Positions 38,129 through 46,226 of a DNA stretch of 64,000 nt are shown here, in pieces. Location: contig JABXKC010000020.1 of assembly GCA_013375495.1 (NCBI GenBank), positions 1-64,000 on the forward strand, read 5' to 3'. The position numbers were made by a program, and so were the translations under genes. The stretch is from Promethearchaeota archaeon. Lineage in GTDB: Archaea > Asgardarchaeota > Lokiarchaeia > Sigynarchaeales > SOKP01. Below the pieces are notes generated by a model, which was given only the letters and a program-made list of their open reading frames with translations, was not told where the DNA came from and made no database searches. The number at the start of each line of letters is the position of its first letter. Within the stretch, counting starts at the first letter, position 1.

Positions 38129-38575
38129 ATTTTAAATAAAATCGGAATGGGCGGAACATTTGATCATCTCCATGACGGCCATAAATATTTACTAAGGACA
38201 GCTTTAAATATATCACATTTTATTGAGATCGGGTTAACATCCCAAGAACTTCTGAAAAATAAAAAAGCTGCTTCAAAGTTAGAAGATTATAATACAAGAG
38301 AGACAAATTTAAAAGATTTTATTAGTTCTTTCACTGACTTAAATAGAGTCAACATCGTTGAAATTAAAAATTGGGACGATATGGCTAAATATTCTCAAGA
38401 TCCTGATTACGAGGGATTAATTTTGAGTCAAGAAACCTATTCAAATGCCGTTAAATTGAATGAGCTTAGAGAAGAGAAGGGACTGAATCCGATTGTTTTA
38501 ATTGTGATCCCTCTTTTAAAGGACAAAAATAACGAGAAAATTAGTTCCACGGCTATTCGTGAAAAATTAGAGTAG
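38129..38575 (+). CDS. coaD: Phosphopantetheine adenylyltransferase, archaeal/eukaryotic type, likely AUU start
   Basis: Makes dephospho-CoA from 4'-phosphopantetheine and ATP. The nucleotidyltransferase signature GGTFDHLHDGHKYLL, the GLTSQELLKNKKA segment and the late ISSTAIR motif identify the archaeal/eukaryotic PPAT class. The first ATG (38147) lies inside the first beta strand and would remove it. In frame upstream, codons 38129-38146 read (I)LNKIG and restore the family N-terminus. Between 38147 and the stop at 38108-38110 there is no ATG, GTG or TTG. A GGTG ribosome site (38117-38120) stands 8 nt before the ATT at 38129, which I therefore take as start (148 aa). A sequencing error is the main alternative. 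Confidence 0.85.
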   Translation: MLNKIGMGGTFDHLHDGHKYLLRTALNISHFIEIGLTSQELLKNKKAASKLEDYNTRETNLKDFISSFTDLNRVNIVEIKNWDDMAKYSQDPDYEGLILSQETYSNAVKLNELREEKGLNPIVLIVIPLLKDKNNEKISSTAIREKLE

Positions 38576-38936
38576 GAAAATTTTTTAGTGAATATTCCTA
38601 TAATACCATATTACTTAATGATTACTTGAGAAGTGTAATATTTGAAGGTTTACAGAGATTTCTTATCTACTAAAGGTAATTTCTATCAAGTATCATTTAT
38701 CTTCAAATTCTTTATTCCGCCAAGGGATTAACACAATATTTTTAGATTTTTTCCCTTGGCTGCGGTTATTTCGTTGAATTTTTCTTTTTTAAACAATCAA
38801 ATGGTTTCTTTAATCGCTAAATATTGTTCTAATTCATGAAAGAGCAAATTAAAACGATATACTCCAAGAAAGATTTAAAAAGGTTAGAGATTTAGAAAAA
38901 ATATAACGAAAAGTAAATTAATTTTGATTTTTAGAT
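38576..38936. other. Intergenic region between coaD and pheS with inverted repeat and promoter
   Basis: It holds a perfect 9-bp inverted repeat (38719-38727 with 38752-38760) and, near its right end, a TATA-like stretch TTTAAAAAGG (about 38873-38882), about 60 bp upstream of the pheS ATG. No tRNA or long ORF is visible. A structured leader or small RNA is possible but unproven. Confidence 0.5.
38719..38760 (+). repeat. 9-bp inverted repeat, possible hairpin
   Basis: GCCAAGGGA (38719-38727) and TCCCTTGGC (38752-38760) are perfectly complementary with a 24-nt AT-rich loop. The arms are strikingly G+C-rich for this genome. It could be a coaD terminator, a structured RNA or a protein site. Confidence 0.5.
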
Positions 38937-40472
38937 ATGACGATCAAATTAAAAAAACAAGTAATCGAAATTCTCAAAGTACTTAAGAAAAAAAAAAATG
39001 AACAGTTAGCCTCAACTTTAGCAGAAGAATTGAAGATAGATTATATTGTCCTCATGGCAGCTATTAACGATCTCATTGATCATGACTTAGGGGGCTTCAG
39101 AGAAGAAGAAATCAATCAAATTTCATTAAACGATGAGGGACGAAATTATTTAGACAATGGTTTACCGGAAAATCAATTATTAAAACTTATGAGTGAATCT
39201 GATGTTAAAGAGATTAGTATGGAAGAATTACTTAGTGAATCTAAGCTAGATGAGCAAATTTTTTATGTCGGACTTTCAAATATGAGGAAAAACGGTTGGA
39301 TTGCTCAAAGTAAAGCTACGGGAGATAATAAGATTTTTCTGGTTACTGAAGAATTCAAAGAAACAGATGTAGAAAAATTCATGAAGACATTTAAAACACT
39401 TCCCATTCGGGATTATTCAAAGTTATCAAAAAATGAATTAATACAATTTGACCTTTTGAATAGAAGGAAATTATTTACAAAAGAAAAAAAAACACAACGC
39501 TATGTATTTCTCACAAATAAGGGAAAATCAATTAAAATGTCTGAAGTTTCAGAATTAAAACATATTAGTAAAATTACGTCTGAAATGCTTAGTTCAGGTA
39601 CTTGGAAAAATTATGATATAAAACCATTTGATGTAACTAAACCAGGTCCCTCTTTAAAAGCAGGGAAAATACATCCTTTGATCAGTCTCATAAACGAAAT
39701 TAGAGAAGTATTTATTTCAATGGGATTTACGGAAATAAGAGGTCCTATAGTAGAAAGTGCTTTTTTTAACTTTGACGCGCTGTTCCAACCGCAGGATCAT
39801 CCGGCCCGTGAATTACAAGATACATTCTATCTAAATAATCCTAAATTTGCAAAGTTACCCGAAAAGGATAGGGTGTTAGCTGTTAAAGCTACACATGAAA
39901 ATGGAGGAGATTCTAATTCACTTGGATGGAGATATCAATGGGATGAGAATATTGCTAGACAAACTGTATTAAGAACTCATACGACTTCCACAACTATGAG
40001 ACGCCTCGCTCAATTTTATAGAAATAAAGATAAAACTCCTGTAAAAGTGTTTTGTATTGATAGAGTTTTTAGAAATGAGAAACTAGATAAATCTCATTTA
40101 GCAGAATTTACTCAAATAGAAGGTATTGTTATCGATGAAAATGTTAACTTAAGCGATTTAATTGGCTTGTTATCAGAATTTTACAAGAAAATGGGATTTG
40201 AGAAAATAATCACGCGACCTGGTTTTTTCCCATATACCGAACCAAGTATGGAAGTTTCTGTATATTATGATAAATTAGGAGAGTGGTTAGAAATGGGTGG
40301 TTCTGGAATTTTCAGACCAGAGGTGACATATCCTTGGGGCATTAAAAACCCTACGAGAGTTTTGGCATGGGGTCAAGGACTTGAACGTATTGCGATGTTG
40401 TACTATGACAGGAAGGATATTAGAGACTTGTATATTAATCCAATAAAATGGTTGCGGCAACAGCCATATTAA
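38937..40472 (+). CDS. pheS: Phenylalanyl-tRNA synthetase alpha subunit, archaeal type
   Basis: Catalytic class II subunit of PheRS. The N-terminal about 220 residues contain winged-helix DNA/RNA-binding modules (KKQVIEILKVLKKKKNEQLASTLAEEL and others), as in archaeal and eukaryotic PheS. The catalytic core has HPLISLINEIREVFISMGFTEIRGP, the motif-2 region around VFCIDRVFRNEKLDKSHLAEFTQIEG, and motif 3 as VLAWGQGLERIAM. The length (511 aa) fits the archaeal form and is much longer than the bacterial one (about 330-350). The ATG at 38937 is the natural start. It heads the pheS-pheT-pheA unit; 17 bp separate its stop from the AUA start proposed for pheT. Confidence 0.96.
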   Translation: MTIKLKKQVIEILKVLKKKKNEQLASTLAEELKIDYIVLMAAINDLIDHDLGGFREEEINQISLNDEGRNYLDNGLPENQLLKLMSESDVKEISMEELLSESKLDEQIFYVGLSNMRKNGWIAQSKATGDNKIFLVTEEFKETDVEKFMKTFKTLPIRDYSKLSKNELIQFDLLNRRKLFTKEKKTQRYVFLTNKGKSIKMSEVSELKHISKITSEMLSSGTWKNYDIKPFDVTKPGPSLKAGKIHPLISLINEIREVFISMGFTEIRGPIVESAFFNFDALFQPQDHPARELQDTFYLNNPKFAKLPEKDRVLAVKATHENGGDSNSLGWRYQWDENIARQTVLRTHTTSTTMRRLAQFYRNKDKTPVKVFCIDRVFRNEKLDKSHLAEFTQIEGIVIDENVNLSDLIGLLSEFYKKMGFEKIITRPGFFPYTEPSMEVSVYYDKLGEWLEMGGSGIFRPEVTYPWGIKNPTRVLAWGQGLERIAMLYYDRKDIRDLYINPIKWLRQQPY

Positions 40473-40489
40473 TTTGAGGTGAAACGATA

Positions 40490-42166
40490 ATACCAACTCT
40501 TGAATTAAAAATTGATAGGTTAGAAAGGTTAGTAGGAAAAAAATTGGATATAGAGGAATTAGAATACGATTTACAATGGATTGGTTTGGATTTAGATGAT
40601 ATTGATAGAGAAGAACAAAAGATAAAAATCGAATACAACCCCAATAGACCAGATTTTTCCTCTCCGGAGGGAATAGCTAGAGCTTTACAAGGTTATTACG
40701 AGGTTAAATTAGGTATACCGAAATTTGATATAAAACCAAGTGAAGTTGTAGTGAATGTAGATCCTAGTGTTAAAAAGGTAAGACCATTTATTGTATGTGG
40801 AATTATCCGAAACATTGACTTAGACGAAGAAGAAGTTGCTACTTTAATGAACATCCAAGAACACCTTCACTGGGCTGTGGGGAGAGACAGAAGGAAGGTT
40901 GCAATCGGCGTACATGATTTAGATAAGGTAAAACCTCCGTATAGGTATACTGCGGTAAAACCAGATTCAGTAAGTTTTACACCTTTACATGGAGATGGAT
41001 ACCCTATGAATTTAGAAGAAATTTTACTTCTCCACGATAAAGGTATCGAATACGCTAAAATTTTAGAAGGGAAAGAAGTATATCCAATTATTTTTGATGA
41101 CAAAAACGAGGTTCTTTCGTTTCCACCGATCATAAACGGCGTTCTCACGACTGTTACGGACGAAACAAAAAATTTATTCTTAGATTTAACGGGAACCGAT
41201 TTTAATGCGGTGAACCTTGCATTAAACATTTTATCTACAACATTATCAGACATGGGAGCTAAAATCGAAAGTGTTAAAGTAAATTACGAAGGGGAAAAGG
41301 AAATAATAACACCCAATTTAGAATCTACTAAATGGGAAGTTGAAATTGATTATATAAACAGTTACCTTGGTTTGAAACTAACTCCCTCTGAAATGATTAA
41401 ATGCTTTCAGAAAGTTAGGATAGATGCTGAGGAATCAAAGAAAAATGGTTATTTAGATGTATATATTCCGGCTTTTCGAGGAGATGTGATGCATCCAGTT
41501 GATCTTACGGAAGAAGTCGCAATTGGTTACGGTTATTTTAACATACCAAAAACAATTCGGGAAGGATGTGTTGGAGAATATCATCCTATTCAGACCTTTT
41601 CAAATAAGATAAGGACAATTATGATCGGAGCAGGATATCTGGAAGTTCTCAACTTCATTTTAACCAGCTCTGAAAAACAATATAGCTCTATGGGACAAAA
41701 TTTCGATGAATCAAACTTAATTCAGATTGCTAATCCCGTTTCAAAAGAATATAATACAACTAGAACATCAATTTTGCCAAATTTAATGGATACAATACGA
41801 TTTAACAGATCTGAAGAAAAACCTATCAGAATTTTTGAAGTTGGAGATGTTGTTTTATTGGCAACTGAAGAAGAAACTGGTGCCAAACGCGAAATCCATC
41901 TCTCAGCAGTATCTTATCACGAAGACGCTGACTTTACTGAAATCAGATCAACTTTAGATTTCATTATGACGGCTATTGGACTCTATAAAGAATATGAGAT
42001 AAAGGTTGGAAACAATCCTAGCTATATTAACGGCCGTTATGGTGATGTTTATTTAAGAGGCGTCAAAGTTGGTGAAATAGGAGAAATAAGTCCGGAAGTT
42101 CTTTTAAATTTTAAATTAGAGTTTCCCGTTGCGGGATTAGAATTAAATTTACACAAAATTTTATAA
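40490..42166 (+). CDS. pheT: Phenylalanyl-tRNA synthetase beta subunit, archaeal type, likely AUA start
   Basis: Non-catalytic subunit of PheRS, with B1/B5 domains. Landmarks are YNPNRPDFSSPEGIARALQGYYE, HWAVGRDRRKVAIGVHDLDKVKPP (archaeal PheT) and RGDVMHPVDLTEEVAIGYGY. The first conventional start in frame is TTG at 40544, but it would cut off PTLELKIDRLERLVGKK, which matches the family N-terminus. The frame runs up to a TGA at 40475-40477 and contains no ATG, GTG or TTG before 40544. A GAGGTG ribosome site (40476-40481) precedes two ATA codons (40487 and 40490). I place the start at ATA 40490, 8 nt after GAGGTG, giving 558 aa; ATA 40487 or ACG 40484 remain possible. Confidence 0.88.
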   Translation: MPTLELKIDRLERLVGKKLDIEELEYDLQWIGLDLDDIDREEQKIKIEYNPNRPDFSSPEGIARALQGYYEVKLGIPKFDIKPSEVVVNVDPSVKKVRPFIVCGIIRNIDLDEEEVATLMNIQEHLHWAVGRDRRKVAIGVHDLDKVKPPYRYTAVKPDSVSFTPLHGDGYPMNLEEILLLHDKGIEYAKILEGKEVYPIIFDDKNEVLSFPPIINGVLTTVTDETKNLFLDLTGTDFNAVNLALNILSTTLSDMGAKIESVKVNYEGEKEIITPNLESTKWEVEIDYINSYLGLKLTPSEMIKCFQKVRIDAEESKKNGYLDVYIPAFRGDVMHPVDLTEEVAIGYGYFNIPKTIREGCVGEYHPIQTFSNKIRTIMIGAGYLEVLNFILTSSEKQYSSMGQNFDESNLIQIANPVSKEYNTTRTSILPNLMDTIRFNRSEEKPIRIFEVGDVVLLATEEETGAKREIHLSAVSYHEDADFTEIRSTLDFIMTAIGLYKEYEIKVGNNPSYINGRYGDVYLRGVKVGEIGEISPEVLLNFKLEFPVAGLELNLHKIL

Positions 42167-42210
42167 TATAATTTTTAATTAAACCCATAATACTTCACGG
42201 AGGGATTAAA

Positions 42211-43308
42211 ATGAGCGAAGACAGAAAGAATAACCAAGAATTGGAGGATATCAGAAAAAAAATCAACGAGATTGACGATGAAATAGTTGATCTCCTGAAT
42301 AAAAGAGCTAACGCAGTAATAAAAATTGGAAACTTAAAGAAATCTTTAAATTTAGAAATTTCTCAACCAAAAAGAGAAGAAGAAATCAAGGAAAGAATTA
42401 AAAATAAGTCCACAATTTTCAAAAAAAAAAGTATTGAGGCAATTTGGAAAGAAATTATAAGTGCAAGTAAACTCATTCAAGGAACTGTAACAAAAGTAGG
42501 ATATTTGGGTCCTATGGGAACTTTCACACATCAGGCAGCTCTTGAATTCTTTGCGAAAGCGGGTACTCAGTTTATTCCGTACGATTCAATGCCAGAAATT
42601 TTCGATAGCATCGAAAAAGATTTATTAGAATACGGTATAATCCCTTTTGAAAACAGTCTTCAGGGAACTGTCCGAGAAACTCTTGACTTACTCATTGAAA
42701 ACGATTTATTTATCTATGGGGAAATTGAGGCAAGAGTGATTCAAAACTTAATATGCTTAAAGGAAGCAGAGCTTTCTGATATTAAAAATGTTTTTTCTCA
42801 CCCTCAAGCCTTTGCTCAAACAAAAATATGGTTAAAATCCAATTTACCAAACGTTAAAATTACAGAGGTTACCTCTACTGCCGAGGCTGTTCGTAGGATT
42901 AGAAAATTAGCAGATAAATCGTATGCTGCCATAGGGACTGAGTTTGCCGCAAATATATATGAACTGAAAGTCCTTGACTCAAATATCGAGGACGAGAAAT
43001 CTAATTATACGAGATTTCTAATTATGTCTAAAAAGGAAAATCCCCTAAAAGCTGAAAAAATGAAAACCTCGATTGTTTTTGTGACTAAACATGTACCCGG
43101 AGCTCTATATTGGGTTTTAAAAATATTCTCTGATGCTAACATAAATTTATCGAAGATCGAGTCAAGGCCGCGAAGAAAAGGGAGATGGGAATATATCTTC
43201 TTTATGGATTTTGAAGCGGATAAAAACGATCCTCAGGCAGCAAAAGCTCTTGAACAAATGAAAGTAAACGTGATTTGGCAGAAAATCCTTGGAACTTTCC
43301 CTCTTTAG
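42211..43308 (+). CDS. pheA: Bifunctional chorismate mutase / prephenate dehydratase
   Basis: Converts chorismate to prephenate and prephenate to phenylpyruvate for phenylalanine synthesis. The N-terminal AroQ-type mutase domain is LEDIRKKINEIDDEIVDLL (about 10-95). The dehydratase domain begins YLGPMGTFTHQAA, includes PFENSLQGTVRETLD and the catalytic SNYTRFLIMS. The C-terminal ACT regulatory domain has the INLSKIESRPRR motif, so phenylalanine feedback is expected. The length (365 aa) fits the fused P-protein. The ATG at 42211 follows a strong GGAGGGA ribosome site 5 nt upstream. It lies 44 bp after pheT in the same direction, pairing synthesis with tRNA charging. Confidence 0.95.
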   Translation: MSEDRKNNQELEDIRKKINEIDDEIVDLLNKRANAVIKIGNLKKSLNLEISQPKREEEIKERIKNKSTIFKKKSIEAIWKEIISASKLIQGTVTKVGYLGPMGTFTHQAALEFFAKAGTQFIPYDSMPEIFDSIEKDLLEYGIIPFENSLQGTVRETLDLLIENDLFIYGEIEARVIQNLICLKEAELSDIKNVFSHPQAFAQTKIWLKSNLPNVKITEVTSTAEAVRRIRKLADKSYAAIGTEFAANIYELKVLDSNIEDEKSNYTRFLIMSKKENPLKAEKMKTSIVFVTKHVPGALYWVLKIFSDANINLSKIESRPRRKGRWEYIFFMDFEADKNDPQAAKALEQMKVNVIWQKILGTFPL

Positions 43309-43459
43309 TAATTCTTGTTAACATATTTTGCTTCATAAGTTCTTTTTGCTTATTTAGAATTATTTTAATCGTGTTCTTTTTTAATAAATTAACATTATAA
43401 TTATTAATCTCATTTTATTTATCAGAAAAATGAATTGATAATAATCTGGTTTTGCTTAA

Positions 43460-44188
43460 ATGCTTGGAAATGTAAGACTTGACGGAAGAAATTTCGATGA
43501 AATAAGGAAAACTACTTTTGAGCGAAATTTTCTACAGTATCCAGAAGGTTCCGTTTTAGTTACCCAAGGAAACACAAAAGTTATTATAACAGCCTCTGTT
43601 ATGGAAAATGTTCCTAGATTTTTACAAGATACGGGAACTGGATGGATAACTGCCGAATATAACATGCTACCAAGAGCTACTCAATCTAGAAATGCGAGAG
43701 AAAGAGATAGATCAGGTGTAAAAGGAAGAACTCACGAAATTCAACGACTAATCGGAAGAAGTATGAGAGCTGCCTTTAACTATGAGAAACTTGGTGAGCG
43801 GACTATTAAAGTAGATTGCGATGTTATACAAGCAGACGGAGGAACTAGATGTGCCTCGATCACCGGTGCTTTTGTCGCCGTATTTGATGCCATCAATTAC
43901 CTATACAATGAACAAAGAATTTACGACTTTCCAGATTACAAGGTTACTGCTGCTATATCACTCGGAATTAAAAATGATAAAGTTATTCTGGACCTAAATT
44001 ATGAAGAAGATTCGAAAGTAGATGTTGATTTTAACTTAGTTGCAAATGAGGATTTAGACTTAATCGAGATTCAAGGGACCGCAGAAGGAAAACCCTTTAA
44101 CAAGGAAAAACTTGCCGAGATATTGGAAGTTGGAGAAAAGGGAGTGACGGAACTAATTCAAATCCAAAAACAAGTGTTAAATTTATAA
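43460..44188 (+). CDS. rph: RNase PH, bacterial type
   Basis: Phosphate-dependent 3' exoribonuclease that trims tRNA 3' ends. The 242-residue protein matches bacterial RNase PH: LDGRNFDEIRKTTFERNFLQYPEGSVLV, TGWITAEYNMLPRATQSRNARE, GRTHEIQRLIGRSMRAA, IKVDCDVIQADGGTRCASITGA and the C-terminal EIQGTAEGKPFNKEKLAEIL. Archaeal exosome Rrp41, in the same superfamily, has a different N-terminus and core, so this is not the exosome subunit. The ATG at 43460 gives the canonical start. It lies 151 bp after pheA, and may be its own unit or co-transcribed. Confidence 0.93.
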   Translation: MLGNVRLDGRNFDEIRKTTFERNFLQYPEGSVLVTQGNTKVIITASVMENVPRFLQDTGTGWITAEYNMLPRATQSRNARERDRSGVKGRTHEIQRLIGRSMRAAFNYEKLGERTIKVDCDVIQADGGTRCASITGAFVAVFDAINYLYNEQRIYDFPDYKVTAAISLGIKNDKVILDLNYEEDSKVDVDFNLVANEDLDLIEIQGTAEGKPFNKEKLAEILEVGEKGVTELIQIQKQVLNL

Positions 44189-44221
44189 ATTTTTATTTAA
44201 CTTTTTTAATATTTAAAATTA

Positions 44222-45373
44222 TTAATGGGCTTCGATTCCAAGCATTTCAGGATGTGCTTGGAAGTATTCTACTCCCTCTTTAATAATATCTACTACTGAT
44301 CTTATTGGTTTCCAACCAGTTTCATTATAAATCTTTTCATTTCTTCCTATTAGTAAGGGGACTTCACTAGGCCTCATACGTTTGGGATCAACAAATACTT
44401 CTACATCAATATCAAAGATCTCTTTTGCTAATTCTACATAATCAGCTATTGTTATTCCCATTCCGGAACAAACATTGAAAGGTTCTCCAAGTTTCTTTTT
44501 CTCACTCAATATTACATAAGCACTTACAGTATCTTTGACATGAGTAAAATCCCTTATTGCATTGGGATTACCAATAACAATTTTATCCCTTTTATTCTCT
44601 AAAATCTCTACAATTTGACGGTGAATGACACTCGTAACAAATTGAATACCGCGCCTTGGACCTTCATGGTTAAAACCTCTTGATATTATACTTGGTACGC
44701 CATAAGAGTCATGATATAACCATGCAATTTGTTCTGTTGCGCATTTTGTAATTCCATACACACTTCTAGGTCTAAAAGGATTCTTTTTGATATCTTCAGT
44801 TACGGGTACTTCATTTGGATCAACTAATCCGTATTGTTCGCTACTACAAGCAACTTGAACGCTTTCTATACTCTGATTAAATCTTTTTGCGGCTTCAAAT
44901 ATTTTTAATGTACCAATGATATTATTATGAGAAACTCTTACTGGTTCCCTAAAGGAAGTAGGTACAAACGATTCGGCTGCTAGATGAAATACTGCATTAG
45001 GTTTAATTTCTTCAAAAATTCCTAAGATTCTCTCAGCGCTTGTTATATCTGCTTCATGTAATATGATATGCCCTCTTAAATGTTCAATATTTTCATGCAT
45101 CGGAACAGCATGACGACGAATGGTTCCATGAACCTCACAACCTAAATCTAATAATTGTTCTGCTAAATGGCTTCCAGCAAACCCACTAATTCCTGTGATA
45201 AGAACTTTTTTGCCTTTCCAGTAATTTTTATCCGGTAAGGCGGAATTTCGTCCTTGAAAGTCCTCTAAATACGAGTCTAATTTTTCAGGTTTAATTATAA
45301 ATCCTTGATTTTCAAGTTCTATAACCCGTGGATTTTTCTTAATTACAGAATTGAGGGGAATGAGATCATCCAT
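44222..45373 (-). CDS. NAD-dependent epimerase/dehydratase (GDP-mannose 4,6-dehydratase-like)
   Basis: Extended short-chain dehydrogenase acting on a nucleotide sugar. The Rossmann motif is GISGFAGSH (about residue 57) and the catalytic YGITK provides Tyr and Lys. SSEQYG supplies the Ser, and FNHEGPRRGIQFVTS is the substrate loop typical of the GMD group. An N-terminal extension of about 48 residues before the Rossmann motif is unusual for this family. The length is 383 aa. It opens the glycan island and is read in the same direction as the following nucleotidyltransferase and glycerophosphotransferase-like genes, downstream of them. Product could be a 4-keto-6-deoxy sugar or an epimer; substrate not certain. 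Confidence 0.85.
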   Translation of the reverse strand: MDDLIPLNSVIKKNPRVIELENQGFIIKPEKLDSYLEDFQGRNSALPDKNYWKGKKVLITGISGFAGSHLAEQLLDLGCEVHGTIRRHAVPMHENIEHLRGHIILHEADITSAERILGIFEEIKPNAVFHLAAESFVPTSFREPVRVSHNNIIGTLKIFEAAKRFNQSIESVQVACSSEQYGLVDPNEVPVTEDIKKNPFRPRSVYGITKCATEQIAWLYHDSYGVPSIISRGFNHEGPRRGIQFVTSVIHRQIVEILENKRDKIVIGNPNAIRDFTHVKDTVSAYVILSEKKKLGEPFNVCSGMGITIADYVELAKEIFDIDVEVFVDPKRMRPSEVPLLIGRNEKIYNETGWKPIRSVVDIIKEGVEYFQAHPEMLGIEAH

Positions 45374-45480
45374 AATATATGTTACTATTAATGATTAGTT
45401 TTTAATTTAATTATTAGAACTTTGAAGATAACTTTGTGTTGGAATTTGATTTTTTGGTTAATTTGTTTTTATTAAAATTC

Positions 45481-46212
45481 TTAAATTTTTCTATTTAAGG
45501 TTTTTTCAGCATTTTTCAAATCTTCAAGATCATCAATTTCGAACCAATACTTTCCTTTTATATCAAACGGCTTGATCTTTAAAACTCTCTGATTTAGTAT
45601 TTCTTTTAATGCCACTTCTGTCCAGAGTTTTAATTGTTTTCTTTTTAAAATTATATTTTCTATTTTAGAAAAAAAAATGTCTGCTCCATAATCAGAAAAT
45701 TTGTAGAAATCTATTGAACATCCAAATGCGTCTTCTTTGCCAATATTTTTAGCAATATCTACTAAAAACTCGTCTTCTTTAATAACTTTCATTGATTCTT
45801 CAAAATATTGACCAACATCAACCGCAATTGAATCCTCATAAGGATAGGATAAAAAATCACTAGCGATTTCAGGCTCTAAAATTACATCTCCATTAATGAG
45901 AAGAAATTTACCTTTAATGTAATTTTTAGTTAAAAAGAGAGAATACATGTTATTAGTTGTTAAAAAATCTTTATTTTCAATACAGATTATTTTCTGATTT
46001 CTTCTATATTTATTTTCGATAAAAGATCTTACTAAATCTGGTTTATATCCGATCACAATTAATATTTCTTCAACATTCTTATTATTAATAAATAGGTCAA
46101 TTTGATGACCTAAAATTGGTTTATTTGCTACTTCAATTAAACATTTAGGTTTCTCATCTGTTAAAGGTTTTAATCTTGAACCAATTCCGGCAGATAAAAT
46201 TACTAATTGCAT
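45481..46212 (-). CDS. Sugar or alcohol phosphate nucleotidyltransferase (LicC/IPCT-like)
   Basis: NTP-transferase of 243 aa that activates a phosphorylated alcohol or sugar as an NDP derivative. The signature is AGIGSRLKPLTDEKPKCLIEVANKPIL; INGDVIL holds the metal Asp, and TTNNMYSLFL resembles the LicC choline-phosphate cytidylyltransferase pattern. It lies only 14 bp downstream of a CDP-glycerol-type transferase gene, so it probably supplies that enzyme's CDP-activated donor. The substrate (choline, glycerol, inositol or ribitol phosphate) cannot be decided from sequence. The start is the ATG at 46212. Confidence 0.83.
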   Translation of the reverse strand: MQLVILSAGIGSRLKPLTDEKPKCLIEVANKPILGHQIDLFINNKNVEEILIVIGYKPDLVRSFIENKYRRNQKIICIENKDFLTTNNMYSLFLTKNYIKGKFLLINGDVILEPEIASDFLSYPYEDSIAVDVGQYFEESMKVIKEDEFLVDIAKNIGKEDAFGCSIDFYKFSDYGADIFFSKIENIILKRKQLKLWTEVALKEILNQRVLKIKPFDIKGKYWFEIDDLEDLKNAEKTLNRKI

Positions 46213-46226
46213 AAATCCATCATTTC

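Noticed and set aside
43460..44188. Annotation as exosome subunit Rrp41
   Set aside because: The sequence follows bacterial RNase PH motifs along its whole length and lacks Rrp41-specific ones.
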